Shown here in pieces: positions 35,348 through 44,993 of a stretch of DNA of 64,000 nucleotides. The notes under the pieces were generated by a model. The model did not search any database. It had not been told where the DNA came from and worked only from the letters and a program-made list of their open reading frames with translations. The DNA lies in assembly GCF_047948215.1 (NCBI RefSeq), contig NC_134455.1, positions 297,203,647 to 297,267,646 on the forward strand, written 5' to 3'. The translations under genes and the position numbers were made by a program. The stretch's first letter is position 1; the number at the start of each line of letters is the position of its first letter. The DNA is from Lycorma delicatula. Lineage: Eukaryota > Arthropoda > Insecta > Hemiptera > Fulgoridae.

Positions 35348-36183
35348 CAGGATGATTCAGAAAGGACTTCATAACTATACAGATTTGGTTTAGGTGTCAT
35401 TTCATAGAAAAAAATCAAGTATTGACTCGCCTAGTTCATTAGTACCGAATTTGGCCACCAGCTCTATCACGTGTTGTTATAAATTGATACATTTACTGGT
35501 GCCGAACGTGCTCACTTTGTGTTATGGTTTCACGATAAGCAGTTCAACGTAATTTTCGTATAGAGTACGGTAGGGAGGCTTCTAGTAGGTATACAATTTA
35601 CTCTTGGCACCAAATCTTCGTTGAGACAGGTTGTTTTTCCTCCTGACAAAACGGCCCGTTCTTCTTCCAGGAAGCAACCGTAAATGGTATCGTTTATTTG
35701 GACATGTTTCAAAATTGTTTAATTCCTCAGTTAGATGATGACCAAGATGGACGTCATTACTATTAGCAACATGGGACACCACCTCACTACCACCTAAAAC
35801 TCCAAGATTTTCTTAATACTCAATTCCCAGGTCGGTGGGGTGATCGTGAAGGTCTAATTGCATGGCCACCTCGCTCCTCAAATTTGACCCCGCTAGGTTT
35901 TTTCTTGTGGGGTTTCGTTAAAAATTTGGTTTATGTACAACCTTTGCCTGCTGAGGTAACGTCGCAGCTGCAGAGGTAACCCCTGACTTGCTGGCTACGG
36001 TCTGGAGTGAAATCGACTTCAGATGGGATGTATATCACATTAAATGAAAGCCATAACGAAATAAAGTGAATATCGGGTGATAAACTTGATATGCTTTTTT
36101 ATGAAATGAAACCCAATCTGTAAGTTATCTCAATAAATTTTTATATGCTTTTAAAGTTGTAAAGTCTTTTTTGAATCGCCCAG
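35348..36183 (+). mobile_element. Internally deleted DD41D-type mariner-like element
   Basis: Terminal repeats pair over about 29 bases: CAGGATGATTCAGAAAGGAC at the left, and at the right a terminus whose complement reads CTGGGCGATTCAAAAAAGAC. Each is bordered by TA. At 836 bases it is roughly 500 shorter than a full element. What remains is the start and the end of a transposase gene; the middle with the first catalytic residue is missing. Confidence 0.8.
35495..36065 (+). pseudogene. Transposase remnant (DUF4817-like start plus C-terminal part)
   Basis: The start reads GAERAHFVLWFHDKQFNVIF near 35505, which matches the N-terminal helix-turn-helix family. After a gap the text resumes as QHGTPPHYHLKLQDFLNTQF near 35769 and WPPRSSNLTPLGFFLWG near 35860. 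In both places the catalytic Asp is replaced by Gly (QHG, PLG), so the enzyme was already dead or has decayed since. Two stops follow before VQPLPAEVTSQLQ. It is related to, but clearly diverged from, the transposase at 28.6-29.7 kb. Confidence 0.8.
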
Positions 36184-36316
36184 TATTACACTATTTATCC
36201 TTTTGTTAATTATATCGGATTCTGAGGAAGTCTTTCTAACACCGATCGATGTTAAAGAAAAGGTAGAACTTATATAATTAACAATCTATTGCTACAAAAA
36301 TTTATTGTTTAATGTA

Positions 36317-36320
<4 letters not shown>

Positions 36321-36366
<46 letters not shown>
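36321..36366. repeat. (TA)n microsatellite
   Basis: About 23 TA units between the mariner derivative and the palindromic element. Confidence 0.95.
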
Positions 36367-36368
<2 letters not shown>

Positions 36369-36429
36369 CGTAAACAGTGTATACTGTCATTGATTTAGAT
36401 CAATAATCCCAATATTTTCTCAACCGTAA

Positions 36430-36566
36430 AAAAATACGGTATGCAACTCTCTATAATAGCCATTAATGCACTCTTGCGAAATATACGACACTCGCCAAAG
36501 CTCGTGTCGTAATTTCGCACTCGTGCATTAATGGCTATCATTATAGGCTCTTTTCATAGTGTACTA
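36430..36566. mobile_element. Palindromic hairpin element
   Basis: The left arm 36451-36494 (CTATAATAGCCATTAATGCA, then CTCTTGCGAAAT and ACGACACTCG) pairs with 36501-36545, with few mismatches and a loop of about 6 bases. Weaker pairing extends a further 20 bases outward. It encodes no protein. It could be a miniature transposon or a transcribed hairpin. Confidence 0.75.
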
Positions 36567-37784
36567 TTAATATTTTCTTTATAACATTTAAGTCTTATTT
36601 TTAATATTAAATTCTGTTAAATATTATGTTACTTTAATTTTTAAACTACCTACAAAGAAATCATAATAATTAAGGATTTATCATTGAGTAAATTGTTATT
36701 ACTAATTTAAAAAAAATAAATTAGACTAACACTGTTCTATACGATTGTAAGTAATCAAGAAATCTTTAGTAAAAACACATTCAAATTGATACATCCTTTA
36801 TAAGAGTTACAGATTAACAGAAATTAAAAACAACGTAAGCCAAGTATTCGATACCTCAAATAGTTCTGTGATAAGATCAAATCATTAGCCCCGGCTATAA
36901 AACGTAATCAAACATCTTTTATCTCAATATGGTTTTTCTGAAATAAAACTTTTAAATGGACCAATATCAATAAATATATCTGCTTGAAACCTTTTTATTA
37001 CATTTATCTCATGCAGAAAATTTTGCCTGTTCTTTAGGTTGATCGATTTTATCGTTTATTGAAGTTTCTTATTTACCGTTAAGTCCTAGATCTAGTTATG
37101 AAAAAACATTTTCAATTAAAAATGTTTTGTTAAACCATCAGTTAGAGATAAAAGTTTGAAAAGAGTAGAATTTTCAAGTTATTGTATATATAAAGTGCTA
37201 ACACCACGTTCATATGATATATTTAAAAGCTTCCACGGATAATCACCTATTATTTATTTTCCTCCATATCTGTTTATTAGCTTTTTAAACGTTTTCCAGT
37301 ATTTATAATTATAAACTTTCAATGTTTACTACTCAAATGTTCTTCAGTTTTAATATCATGCATGTGTAATGGTTAATTAATAAGATTAATTTCAGACATT
37401 GATGTTGTGTATCAGGTTATTAGTAACCAATAATTTTTGAGTTTTAGTACTTATAAAAATTTAGTAACTTAGAAAAAATTAAATTCATTATCTGTTTAAA
37501 GTGTACGCTAAGAATCAAATTATTTTTTTAAAGCTTCAAAAAAATGTATTATCTGTACAAGCAAACTGTTTAATCTGCTAGTACATTAAAAGTAGTTAAA
37601 AGTACGTAACTTATATCTATTGTACGGCTATGAGAATCACTTGGTTTCTTTAGATATAGTAATTGATCTTAAAGGTTCTTACATGAACATGAAACGAGAC
37701 CTAATTTATCACTTATCACTTTGCTTCAAGCCCGTTGTTTGAAGTGGATGTCTCTATAGTCCAGTTAATAAAAGAAGACAATTA
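36567..37784. other. AT-rich stretch, no gene seen
   Basis: No coding frame or element was recognised. Confidence 0.45.
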
Positions 37785-37942
37785 TTTTTTTTTTAACCTC
37801 CGGGACCGTCGTTAGGTATTGCTTCAGAGGATGAGATCAATGATTTGTAGCGTGTGTGAAAATGCCATGCCTGACCGGGATTTGAACCCAGGACCTCCGG
37901 ATGAAAGGCCGAGACGCTACCACTCGCGCTACGGAGGCCGGC
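37785..37942 (-). mobile_element. tRNA-derived SINE, family A head (copy 2)
   Basis: On the minus strand the head GGCCTCCGTAGCGCGAGTGG has a good A box. GGTTCAAATCCCGGTCAGGC contains the B box (near 37882). The tail ends TCATCCTCTGAAGCAATACC and then CCCGGAGGTTAAA with an A run (plus-strand T run at 37785-37795). The head matches the SINEs at 22.1 and 59.4 kb; the tail matches the family B SINEs. A clean target duplication is not visible beyond CAATT on both sides. Confidence 0.85.
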
Positions 37943-39352
37943 AATTTTATAATTTTATAACTTACGTGTAGTTTAACAGCAGCAGGATAAATTAATTTGT
38001 TGCGTTACGAAGTGTACAATGTGGTAGTATACAATTCGGATGCTTGTGACAAATGTAAATAACCTGAAACACCAAAAGCATCATTCACAGATACTTCTTC
38101 TGGTACTAATGATTTTCACTGTACAGTCAGTACCTGTAATGAATAGAGTGGAAGTATCTCCTGCAGGGGTAAATACCAGCTATATTGTCATACTCTTGAC
38201 ATACTGATGTACAGTATATTCGGCTCACGGAATAAGGCAACGGGAAACCAATGTACCCCTCAATTTCCCTAGTAAGCCTGGCATGCGAGTTTTATTTTTT
38301 CTTGAGAATAAGTATGATTTTTTCGGGCTTATTATATGATTCATGTTTGGTCACCAAATAATCGCTACAGTTATTAAATCTTAACACACGTCAAACTAAA
38401 GATAGTTCTGTCTTGTTTTTATTAAGGACTTAAACAACAATCAACGAGAATTTTTAGTTTAAAAAACGGTGGAAAACGTAGTATTTAAAACTCTTTTTTT
38501 TATATACGAAAATTTCTAATAATATAATTTTGATAAGCCGATTATGTAAAACAAGTAGTTAAATATTTTCGTTTACCTTTACCATCATCAAAATTAAATA
38601 TTGTTTCGGTGATTATTTCAACTACAGTTTGCCTTTAAAAAAATAAATCTCTATCTACATTTTTGTCACTATCTGATTAGTTAAAAATCTTCCGTTTCCT
38701 AATCACATCGTACTTCTGATGATACATCCATTCTAAAGATTTATTCTTTTTTAAACTTTTTTTTAACTTTATCAATTCCGGGATTAACTACAGTCCATCT
38801 GAAACCATAATTGTTTTTTTTTTCTTAAACAAGCATTAGATAATTATTATTCTCCCTCTGTTCGTTCTATCTCTACATTCTTGTCACGTATTAACTCTTT
38901 CTTTACTCTTTGACAACAGTTTTCCATTCTTATTTCTACATCCTTTGCAGAAATAAAACCTTCAATTTTTATTTCTTCAAAGTTTTTTGTTAACTTCCTT
39001 TACGCTGCTCTAGCTTTCCGGTAATTATTTTCTTTTTAACTTCACTACACCTCCTGTAATCAATTTTCTTTTACAGCTTTGCAATTTCTATTAATTTTAT
39101 TTCTTAAGAGCGTATACGGTTTCTTACTTCATTAACTTTGAACTTTTATTCTTTTCACATCAATCCATCAATCCAGAATCACCATTTTCTTATAACCTTT
39201 CCTTTTTCCTTGATACTCGTAGTGAATTATTAATACTAAATTCGATGGGCATCATAAATTATAGATTTTTACCACCTCATTTATGTTTATTGGTTTTAGT
39301 GGCATGTTTTAAAACTTCTTTTAGTTACTCAATCTTTCCATTTCTTGATGTA
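37943..39352. other. Spacer with probable old repeat pieces
   Basis: The part at 38060-38290 is less AT-rich and contains GGCTCACGGAATAAGGCAAC and CCTGGCATGCGAG, wording like the tails of LINEs or SINEs, but it has no clear ends. The part at 38830-39210, read on the minus strand, gives Lys/Arg-rich pieces such as RNKINRNCKAVKEN, which might come from the linker of a decayed LINE. I would not assign either with confidence. Confidence 0.25.
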
Positions 39353-40612
39353 TACGAGAGGTTATCTCTAAAGTAATGATCGTTTCATTGTAAAAAGATT
39401 TATTTTGAAAACTTACAAATATTTTTTATTTCTCTTAAATAAACATACCTTATAACTTCTCTATATAATCGCCGCATGAATTAATACATTATACACTAGC
39501 TTCAATATATCCTAATCGTATTCTTCTACGGCCAGTCCATTTAACCACTGATTAACTGCATTTTTAAGTTCATCGCCACCAGCGAATCGCTTACCACTCG
39601 AATGGTAATCAGAAAGAGCTAAGTCCGGACTATATGGTGGGTGATCGTAAATTTCCCATCCAAATGTTCTCATTAAAAACGTGTCGGACCCTCAACATCT
39701 GGATGTGCAATAGGACGACGCCGTCGGTCAACCGCCAACGTCGCCGATTTTGAATGGCGCACCGTAACATAGGTAGAGTTTCGCAGTAGGATCCTGCATT
39801 TATAGTCGTTTCACGTAGCATGAAATCAATTAGCAGTATGCCAAATCGATCCCAAGAATGTGGCCACAGTTTGCATCCAAATGACTCTGGTTTGACTTTA
39901 CCTTTGCTCGTCTGGTTGGTGATTGAGGATGACGCCGTTTACTTGACTGCCGATTTCTCTCTGGCGTGTAATACGAAATCCATATTTCATCGCCGGTAAC
40001 AAATAAATTAAGGAACTCATCTTCTTTTTCTACGTAGCGCTTCAAAAATTCCAAAGCAGATCCCATTCGGATTCTTATGTGACGTTCCGTTAAGACGTAC
40101 GGCACCCAACCCGCACAAATTTTTCTGAAGCCTAAATGGTCATGAACAGTGCGACCAATAACAGCTCTTGAAACATCAGGAAAAAGAAGGGCCAGGTCGG
40201 AATTCGTTGAGCGACGATCTTTTCTGATTTTATCATCGACGCATTTCAACAAGTCCTCGGTGATTATGGAGAGCCTTCCCGCATGTTCTTCATCGCGCAC
40301 ATTAATTTTGTTATTTCTAAACGTTTCACACCATTTTCGGACGTTTCATTCTTTATTACATTATCACCGTACACAGCAACCAATTGCCTATGAATTTTTG
40401 TAGGCTTAATGTATTGATGGTTTAAAAAACGTATGATTCCACGTATTTCACAGTCGGCTGCAACATCGATTTTCCTATTCATTTTATAACGTAATAACTC
40501 ACACGTAATCAAAGATACTACAACGCGACAACTTACAGACAACAATGCAGTGTGTGCATTACTAGCGTGAACATGAACAGGTTCGGTCTTTACTTCAGAG
40601 ATTTCCCTCGTG
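39353..40612 (-). mobile_element. mariner element (DD34D), near full length
   Basis: The ends TACGAGAGGTTATCTCTAAA (39353) and, in complement, CACGAGGGAAATCTCTGAAG (40612) form imperfect inverted repeats of about 28 bases, each next to TA. The length of 1260 bases is typical. The transposase runs on the minus strand from 40482 to about 39450. A CA/TA microsatellite begins directly at the right end. Confidence 0.85.
39450..40482 (-). pseudogene. Broken mariner transposase
   Basis: Starting at MNRKIDV, the N-terminal helix-turn-helix reads IRFLNHQYIKPTKIHRQLVA and DNVIKNETSENGVKRL. A frameshift near 40295 leads to RRSTNSDLALLFPDVSRAVI, CAGWVPYVLTERH and then the first catalytic Asp in NLFVTGDEIWISYYTPERNR. 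A later block is LRCAIQNRRRWRLTDGVVLL, but the second Asp in the expected HDN is lost (HIQ). The end still shows the family C-terminus GDYIEKL. The length of about 344 codons equals that of intact mariner transposases. Frameshifts and the missing catalytic residue mean it is inactive. I do not assign a subfamily. Confidence 0.9.
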
Positions 40613-40614
40613 TA

Positions 40615-40664
<50 letters not shown>
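40613..40664. repeat. (GT)n(TA)n microsatellite
   Basis: GT units turn into TA units directly at the mariner end. Confidence 0.95.
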
Positions 40665-40667
<3 letters not shown>

Positions 40668-40780
40668 TCACCCTCCAAAAAAAAAAGTTAAAAAATATTC
40701 TTTATCGACGTCTAACCTCTTTAGTTTTAGGTATTAATGTTAAAAGTTCGTAAGTCGCCTGTCAAATGAAAAAAAGTTCC

Positions 40781-41092
40781 CTTTATTTCTAGGGTCTTTC
40801 TTTTTTTCCTGTTTAGCTTCCGGTAATTATCGTTCAGATAATACTTCAGAGGATGAATGAGGATGATATGTATGAGTGTAAATGAAGTGTAGTCTTGTAC
40901 AGTCTCATTTCGATCATTTCTGAGATGTGTGGTTAATTGAAACCCAACCACCAAAGAACACCGGTAGCCACGATCCAGAATTCAAATTCGTGTAAAAATA
41001 ACTGACTTTACTAGGACTTGAACGATAGAACTCTCAATTTGGAAAGACGGGTTCACCATTAGGCCAACCCGGTAGGTTTATTTCTAGGGTCT
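40781..41092 (-). mobile_element. tRNA-derived SINE, family B (copy 2), with target duplication
   Basis: The SINE body 40797-41076 is flanked by perfect 16-bp duplications TTTATTTCTAGGGTCT at 40781-40796 and 41077-41092. Its minus-strand head (GGGTTGGCCTAATGGTGAAC, B box GTTCAAGTCC) and body match the copy at 27.5 kb. It lacks about 20 bases after the A box that include the TCAGCTGATTTGG of the other copy. The tail has the same TCATCCTCTGAAG and ACCGGAAGCTAAACAGG text and an A-rich end. Confidence 0.9.
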
Positions 41093-41486
41093 ATTTTTGA
41101 AAAATATTACTTCCTTACAATTGGTTCAGTATCTTTTTTCATAATTAATTGTGTTACAAAGTATTTCCTCTGTATTTTCTACCGGTTCATTTTCTGTTGT
41201 AATAAAACTGGATTATTTTCGTTGCCTTATTCTTTTATTTTCACAACATAATTCTTATTAGCGATAAAAAAATCATTTTTCCCTCTACTGCCCATTACAT
41301 CCAATTATAATCTGTCTGATCCTTTTTTGTTTGCATTTTTACTTTCCTAGCATCTTAGTTCTAGAGCTATACTGCAAGAAGATATGTAACAAATCAAAAA
41401 ATGTACTATAGATTTTTTGCATTTCTCGACATTTCATGACCCAGGAATCCTAAAAAATAATAAACAGTGGAGCTAATTTCGTACGT
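41093..41486. other. AT-rich spacer, nothing recognised
   Basis: A 390-base gap between the SINE and the Helitron-derived block, with no motif. Confidence 0.4.
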
Positions 41487-41852
41487 ACTATGTACGTATG
41501 TTGGTGCGTTTGAAGCTTAATAGTGTTTGTCTGGATAAACCGATTTTAATGAAATTATGTACAGAGACTCGGGTGTATGGGGCAATTTGTTGGTAAAAGT
41601 TCCAGAGGGTGTTTGGGGATCAATTTTCTTAAAATTTTGCAAACATCACCCCACTTTATATTAGCACATGCGTGCATATCTCAGCGATTTAAAAGAAACC
41701 TTTGCCCCTGAATTCCCCCTTAACCAAAAATCGAAAAATGCTATATTTTTTTATATAGAATATTTGTTAAATGTCTTCCTGTGTATCATAGTAAACGTTG
41801 CTGTGTATGGTGATTTCCATTTAAAATAGTAAACGTAAAAAAATTTAAAAAA

Positions 41853-42022
41853 ATTTCTGGATAAATTTACAATTGAAGGTGATTTTGGAGAAGGGGAAGC
41901 AGAAAACAATACCGATTTTTTTCTAAATTAAAAAACTTATTTGTTTTATTTAAACATACTGAATTTTGCAATAAAACTTCATCATACATTACTCCCCACC
42001 CCAAAAAAGAAATCTTAATCTT
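41853..42022 (+). repeat. Internal repeat, copy 1 of 3
   Basis: TCTGGATAAATT, GGTGATTTTGGAG, ATACCGATTTTTTTC and CTTCATCATACATTACTCCC appear in this order here and again at 44817-44993, with a weaker copy at 42083-42256. All three copies are in the same orientation. Confidence 0.8.
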
Positions 42023-42082
42023 AGGAGCAGTACAAGCAAGACAAAAAAATAAATAATAATACTTTGTAGGCAATACTGGAAG

Positions 42083-42256
42083 TGGGAATCGATCAAAGTT
42101 TAAAAATAACGATTTTTTTTTAATTTTTAAGAAACATTTGGTTTATTTAAACATTTATTATTATTAAGTTATGAACAGAAGACTTTTAGCAATAATATTG
42201 AAAAATTTTCATTATAATTTATCCCCACCTACAAAAAGAAATCTTAGGTAACCTTT
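42083..42256 (+). repeat. Internal repeat, copy 2 of 3 (diverged)
   Basis: AACGATTTTTTTTTAATTTT, GGTTTATTTAAACAT and ATCCCCACCTACAAAAAGAA match the other two copies at lower identity, with an insertion in the middle. Confidence 0.6.
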
Positions 42257-42408
42257 TATTCGTTGTAATTTTTCATCGGAAGTTTCTGAAGTGAAAACTT
42301 CTTTAGGCGCGTTGTGCGGAGATTTTGGGATAGCTTTTGCATAGGAAAAAAAGAGTAGACTCGTAATCAAAAATCGTCACGAGACGCTAGAGCTATGTAT
42401 ATTGTAAA

Positions 42409-42690
42409 TGGGTTAGTTCTCACAAAGTATAACAGATGGCGCTGATGTGTGACCGCGTACTTTTAAATAGTTTAATATAGTTTTTTTTTGAATTCTTGGT
42501 TTTAGGTAATTCAGAGATGAAATAATTTTTAACAATTAAAAATTAGTTTGCATTGATGAAATATTTATTTTTAGCAGTAATAATTTATTTTAATTAAATA
42601 AATACCTACTTAATAATTTTTAACTCTATTCAAATAATCTCACATCAATCAACGCCATCTCTTGCATTTTAAGAGAACTAACCAAGACCA
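42409..42690. repeat. Imperfect inverted repeat
   Basis: GGTTAGTTCTC and AGATGGCG at 42410-42440 pair with CGCCATCT and GAGAACTAACC at 42653-42690. The enclosed AT-rich centre of about 210 bases has no coding content. It may be a small inverted-repeat element lodged in the Helitron-derived block. Confidence 0.55.
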
Positions 42691-42783
42691 GCACTATGTT
42701 TATTGTACATTCTAAAATTCTAAATGCATGCAATACAGTACATATACATTATAAAAAGAATGCAATAAATTATACATTTATAA

Positions 42784-42829
42784 ATATATATATATATATA
42801 GGCATATATATATATATATATATATAGGA
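42784..42829. repeat. (TA)n microsatellite
   Basis: Two TA runs separated by GGCA. Confidence 0.9.
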
Positions 42830-42988
42830 ATAGTAAACGCAACGCGGTATATAAAGCATGTATTTTATACGCCATTCGGGATATTCAAAAGAATAAAAAT
42901 TATTTTTTTACATTTACATTTCGTAGTAATTTACTTATAATTAATTCACTAAATTTTATTATATATTTTTATTAAGATAATTCAATTA

Positions 42989-43735
42989 TGGAGGATAATG
43001 AATATAGTAGTAAGAATTCAATTAACAGTCAGAAAAGAAATACAGATGAAGAAAGTGATACTTATAAAATGAATACAGAAGATGAATGTTCAAATTAATT
43101 GCGAAGATTACGTAATCAGCGATATACGGAAAGTCAAAAGAGAAAATTTTCAGAAACAGACATGTCCGATGAAAAACCAGACAAAAAGAATTATCGAAAT
43201 TGCGTTCCAAAACATTAGAGATTACAAAAAAAAAACATTACAAAAGAACAGATTGAAAATGAAAATTACATTCAAGGATGCATTGAAAGTAATTTGGCTT
43301 TTTTGCGTTCTATTACAAATTCAACTTGGTATGGTCTGAAAGGAAAAAATAACTTTTTGCTATGATCGAACTAGGAAAGCCCACGGTTTTTTCACAATTA
43401 GTACTAATGAAATAGAATGGCCAAATTTACTTCAACTTTTGTATAAACTAAAAAATAAGGGAGAAATATGTCTTGAAGCTGTTGAAAATTTACATTATAT
43501 GGTAAAAAATACATTAATTAATGAAGATGAAGTTACGTGTGCAATTTATTTTAATGAATTAGTTAATATAATTCTCAAAATATTGTAATCAAAACGGTTG
43601 AGCCCTTTAAAAAAATACAGAGTAATTCACTATTTTTAAAGAATTGAATTCCAACGTAGAGGAAGCCCTCATGCTCACATTTTAGCATGGCTTGATAACG
43701 CTCTTAAAGATGCAATTAATGAAGACTAAAATATG
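42989..43735 (+). pseudogene. Helitron Rep (HUH nuclease) N-terminal remnant
   Basis: The frame opens with MEDNEYSSKNSINSQKRN, a charged start, then LRRLRNQRYTESQKRKFSE after a stop. Further on come HGFFTISTNEIEWPNLLQLL, LINEDEVTCAIYFNELVNII and, after a frameshift, IEFQRRGSPHAHILAWLDNA at about 43645-43705. The last piece is the Helitron-like replication initiator region, with the two-His HUH motif seen as HAH. At least four stops or frameshifts occur. The downstream catalytic Tyr region and the helicase are absent. In intact elements this protein nicks and rejoins single strands in rolling-circle transposition. Confidence 0.75.
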
Positions 43736-43858
43736 CATTAAAAAATCATTAACCTTGAAAATATAGTCGGTAAAGATTGCTGTTTATTGTTAAAAAATTA
43801 CTTTATATGAAATATTTTGGTCCTGCAATTCTGTGGGGGCGAATTTCACTCGCGCTAG

Positions 43859-44816
43859 TATCTCGAGAACGGTGGCCTGTAGACGCATGGGACTAGGACC
43901 TTTCGTTCCGGGTGATCGCAAAGCACCGCTTTTGGTTTAGCCTTTCAAAATCGCGTTAAAAATGCCCTAGGACGCACCGTTTCTGTGATACGCATTTTTT
44001 TTATTTAACAAAGATATGTCTGAGAAATCCCGTTTCTTATGTAAAATATAAATAAATAACATCAGCTGTCAATAATTAGCTCTCACAACTATGAAAGATT
44101 AAAAAATCATAACACCCGCTTTTTCTGAATGTAATGATGACTGATTGATACAGAACATCATTATAAATTTACAGCGTTAACTGAGTAGCTGTTGGATTAT
44201 AAAAACCAACAGTAATTTTGAAGTTTGAATCGTTAATAATGCTCATTGCATGTATTACATAATGATAAATGATATACACACTTATCGCTGAAAGTAATGA
44301 TGACCTACATTGTCATCATAAATTTAAAATTAATCATGCTGTTTGCAGTTAAAACATATGTTTTATTCTGAATTTTTCAGTAAATCAACTGCTTCAACAT
44401 GTGAACGCACATTCATCATTGAAAGTAGCCGTTCTTTAATGTATTTGAATAAATCCGTGAAAAGAGACGTGGAGGTTCAATAGCCAAATTCTTTGATGGT
44501 TCTTTGTTGTAATTTTGGAGGCGTCTCAAGCCCGTGTTTTACTTCGTATTTTGCAGTAAATCCACTCTTTCAGCGTGAAAATTTAACTACAAACAGGGAA
44601 TATTCGTGGAAAACCCACGTTCAAATTGTGCGTCAAATTGGGTCTAGGGGTCAAAGGTTATAGTGGCTATTGAATGTTAACATTATATGCTACCTATAAT
44701 ATATATTAATTCGTAAAGATTGCGAGCCCATACAAGTTTTCACTTCGGCCGTGCGGTCTTAAGCACACATATATTTTTTTTAATTTCTTCCATTTACTTA
44801 GAAATATCAACAAAAA
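43859..44816. other. Unclassified repeat-like sequence
   Basis: The block starting ATCTCGAGAACGGTGGCCTG is mid-GC and has phrases that look duplicated, such as TTTTTCAGTAAATCAACTGCTTC (44380) and TTTTGCAGTAAATCCACTC (44550). GCCCATACAAGTTTTCACTT and CGGCCGTGCGGTC near 44730-44755 resemble the GC-rich end of a Helitron. No protein motif was found. Confidence 0.35.
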
Positions 44817-44993
44817 AAAAATCTGGATAATTCCTCAATTGAGGTGATTTTGAAGGAGGGACAGCAGAAAAAATACCGATTTTTTTAAAATTAAAAAAAC
44901 CTTTTTAGTTTTATTTAAACATATATTGATTTTTGCAATAAAACTTCATCATACATTACTCCCCAGCCCAAAAAAGAAATCTTAAGTAACCTT
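44817..44993 (+). repeat. Internal repeat, copy 3 of 3
   Basis: This is the closest match to copy 1 at 41853, about 2.96 kb upstream, same orientation, sharing CTTCATCATACATTACTCCC and AAAAAAGAAATCTTAA. Confidence 0.8.

Larger units (their letters stand above)
41487..43858 (+). mobile_element. Helitron-derived block (probable deleted autonomous copy)
   Basis: The left side shows TTTGTCTGGATAAACCGATTTTAATGAAATT (41526-41556), a hallmark of insect Helitron 5' regions. A broken Rep gene lies at 42989-43735. A candidate 3' end, GGCGAATTTCACTCGCGCTAG at 43838-43858, has a short stem GCGA...TCGC right before CTAG, followed by T. If these belong together, the element kept only the N-terminal part of its Rep-helicase gene. 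The exact 5' end is not resolved, so treat the boundaries as provisional. Confidence 0.5.

Noticed and set aside
37870..37941. tRNA gene on the minus strand
   Set aside because: Same head as two other SINE copies, followed by a SINE tail and A run, so it is not an independent tRNA.
38830..39210. LINE coding remnant on the minus strand
   Set aside because: Only scattered Lys/Arg-rich pieces are readable with many stops and no catalytic motif, so I kept it as a comment only.
41853..44993. LTR retrotransposon bounded by the direct repeats
   Set aside because: No TG...CA ends, primer-binding site, polypurine tract or gag-pol text between them; the content is Helitron-like.
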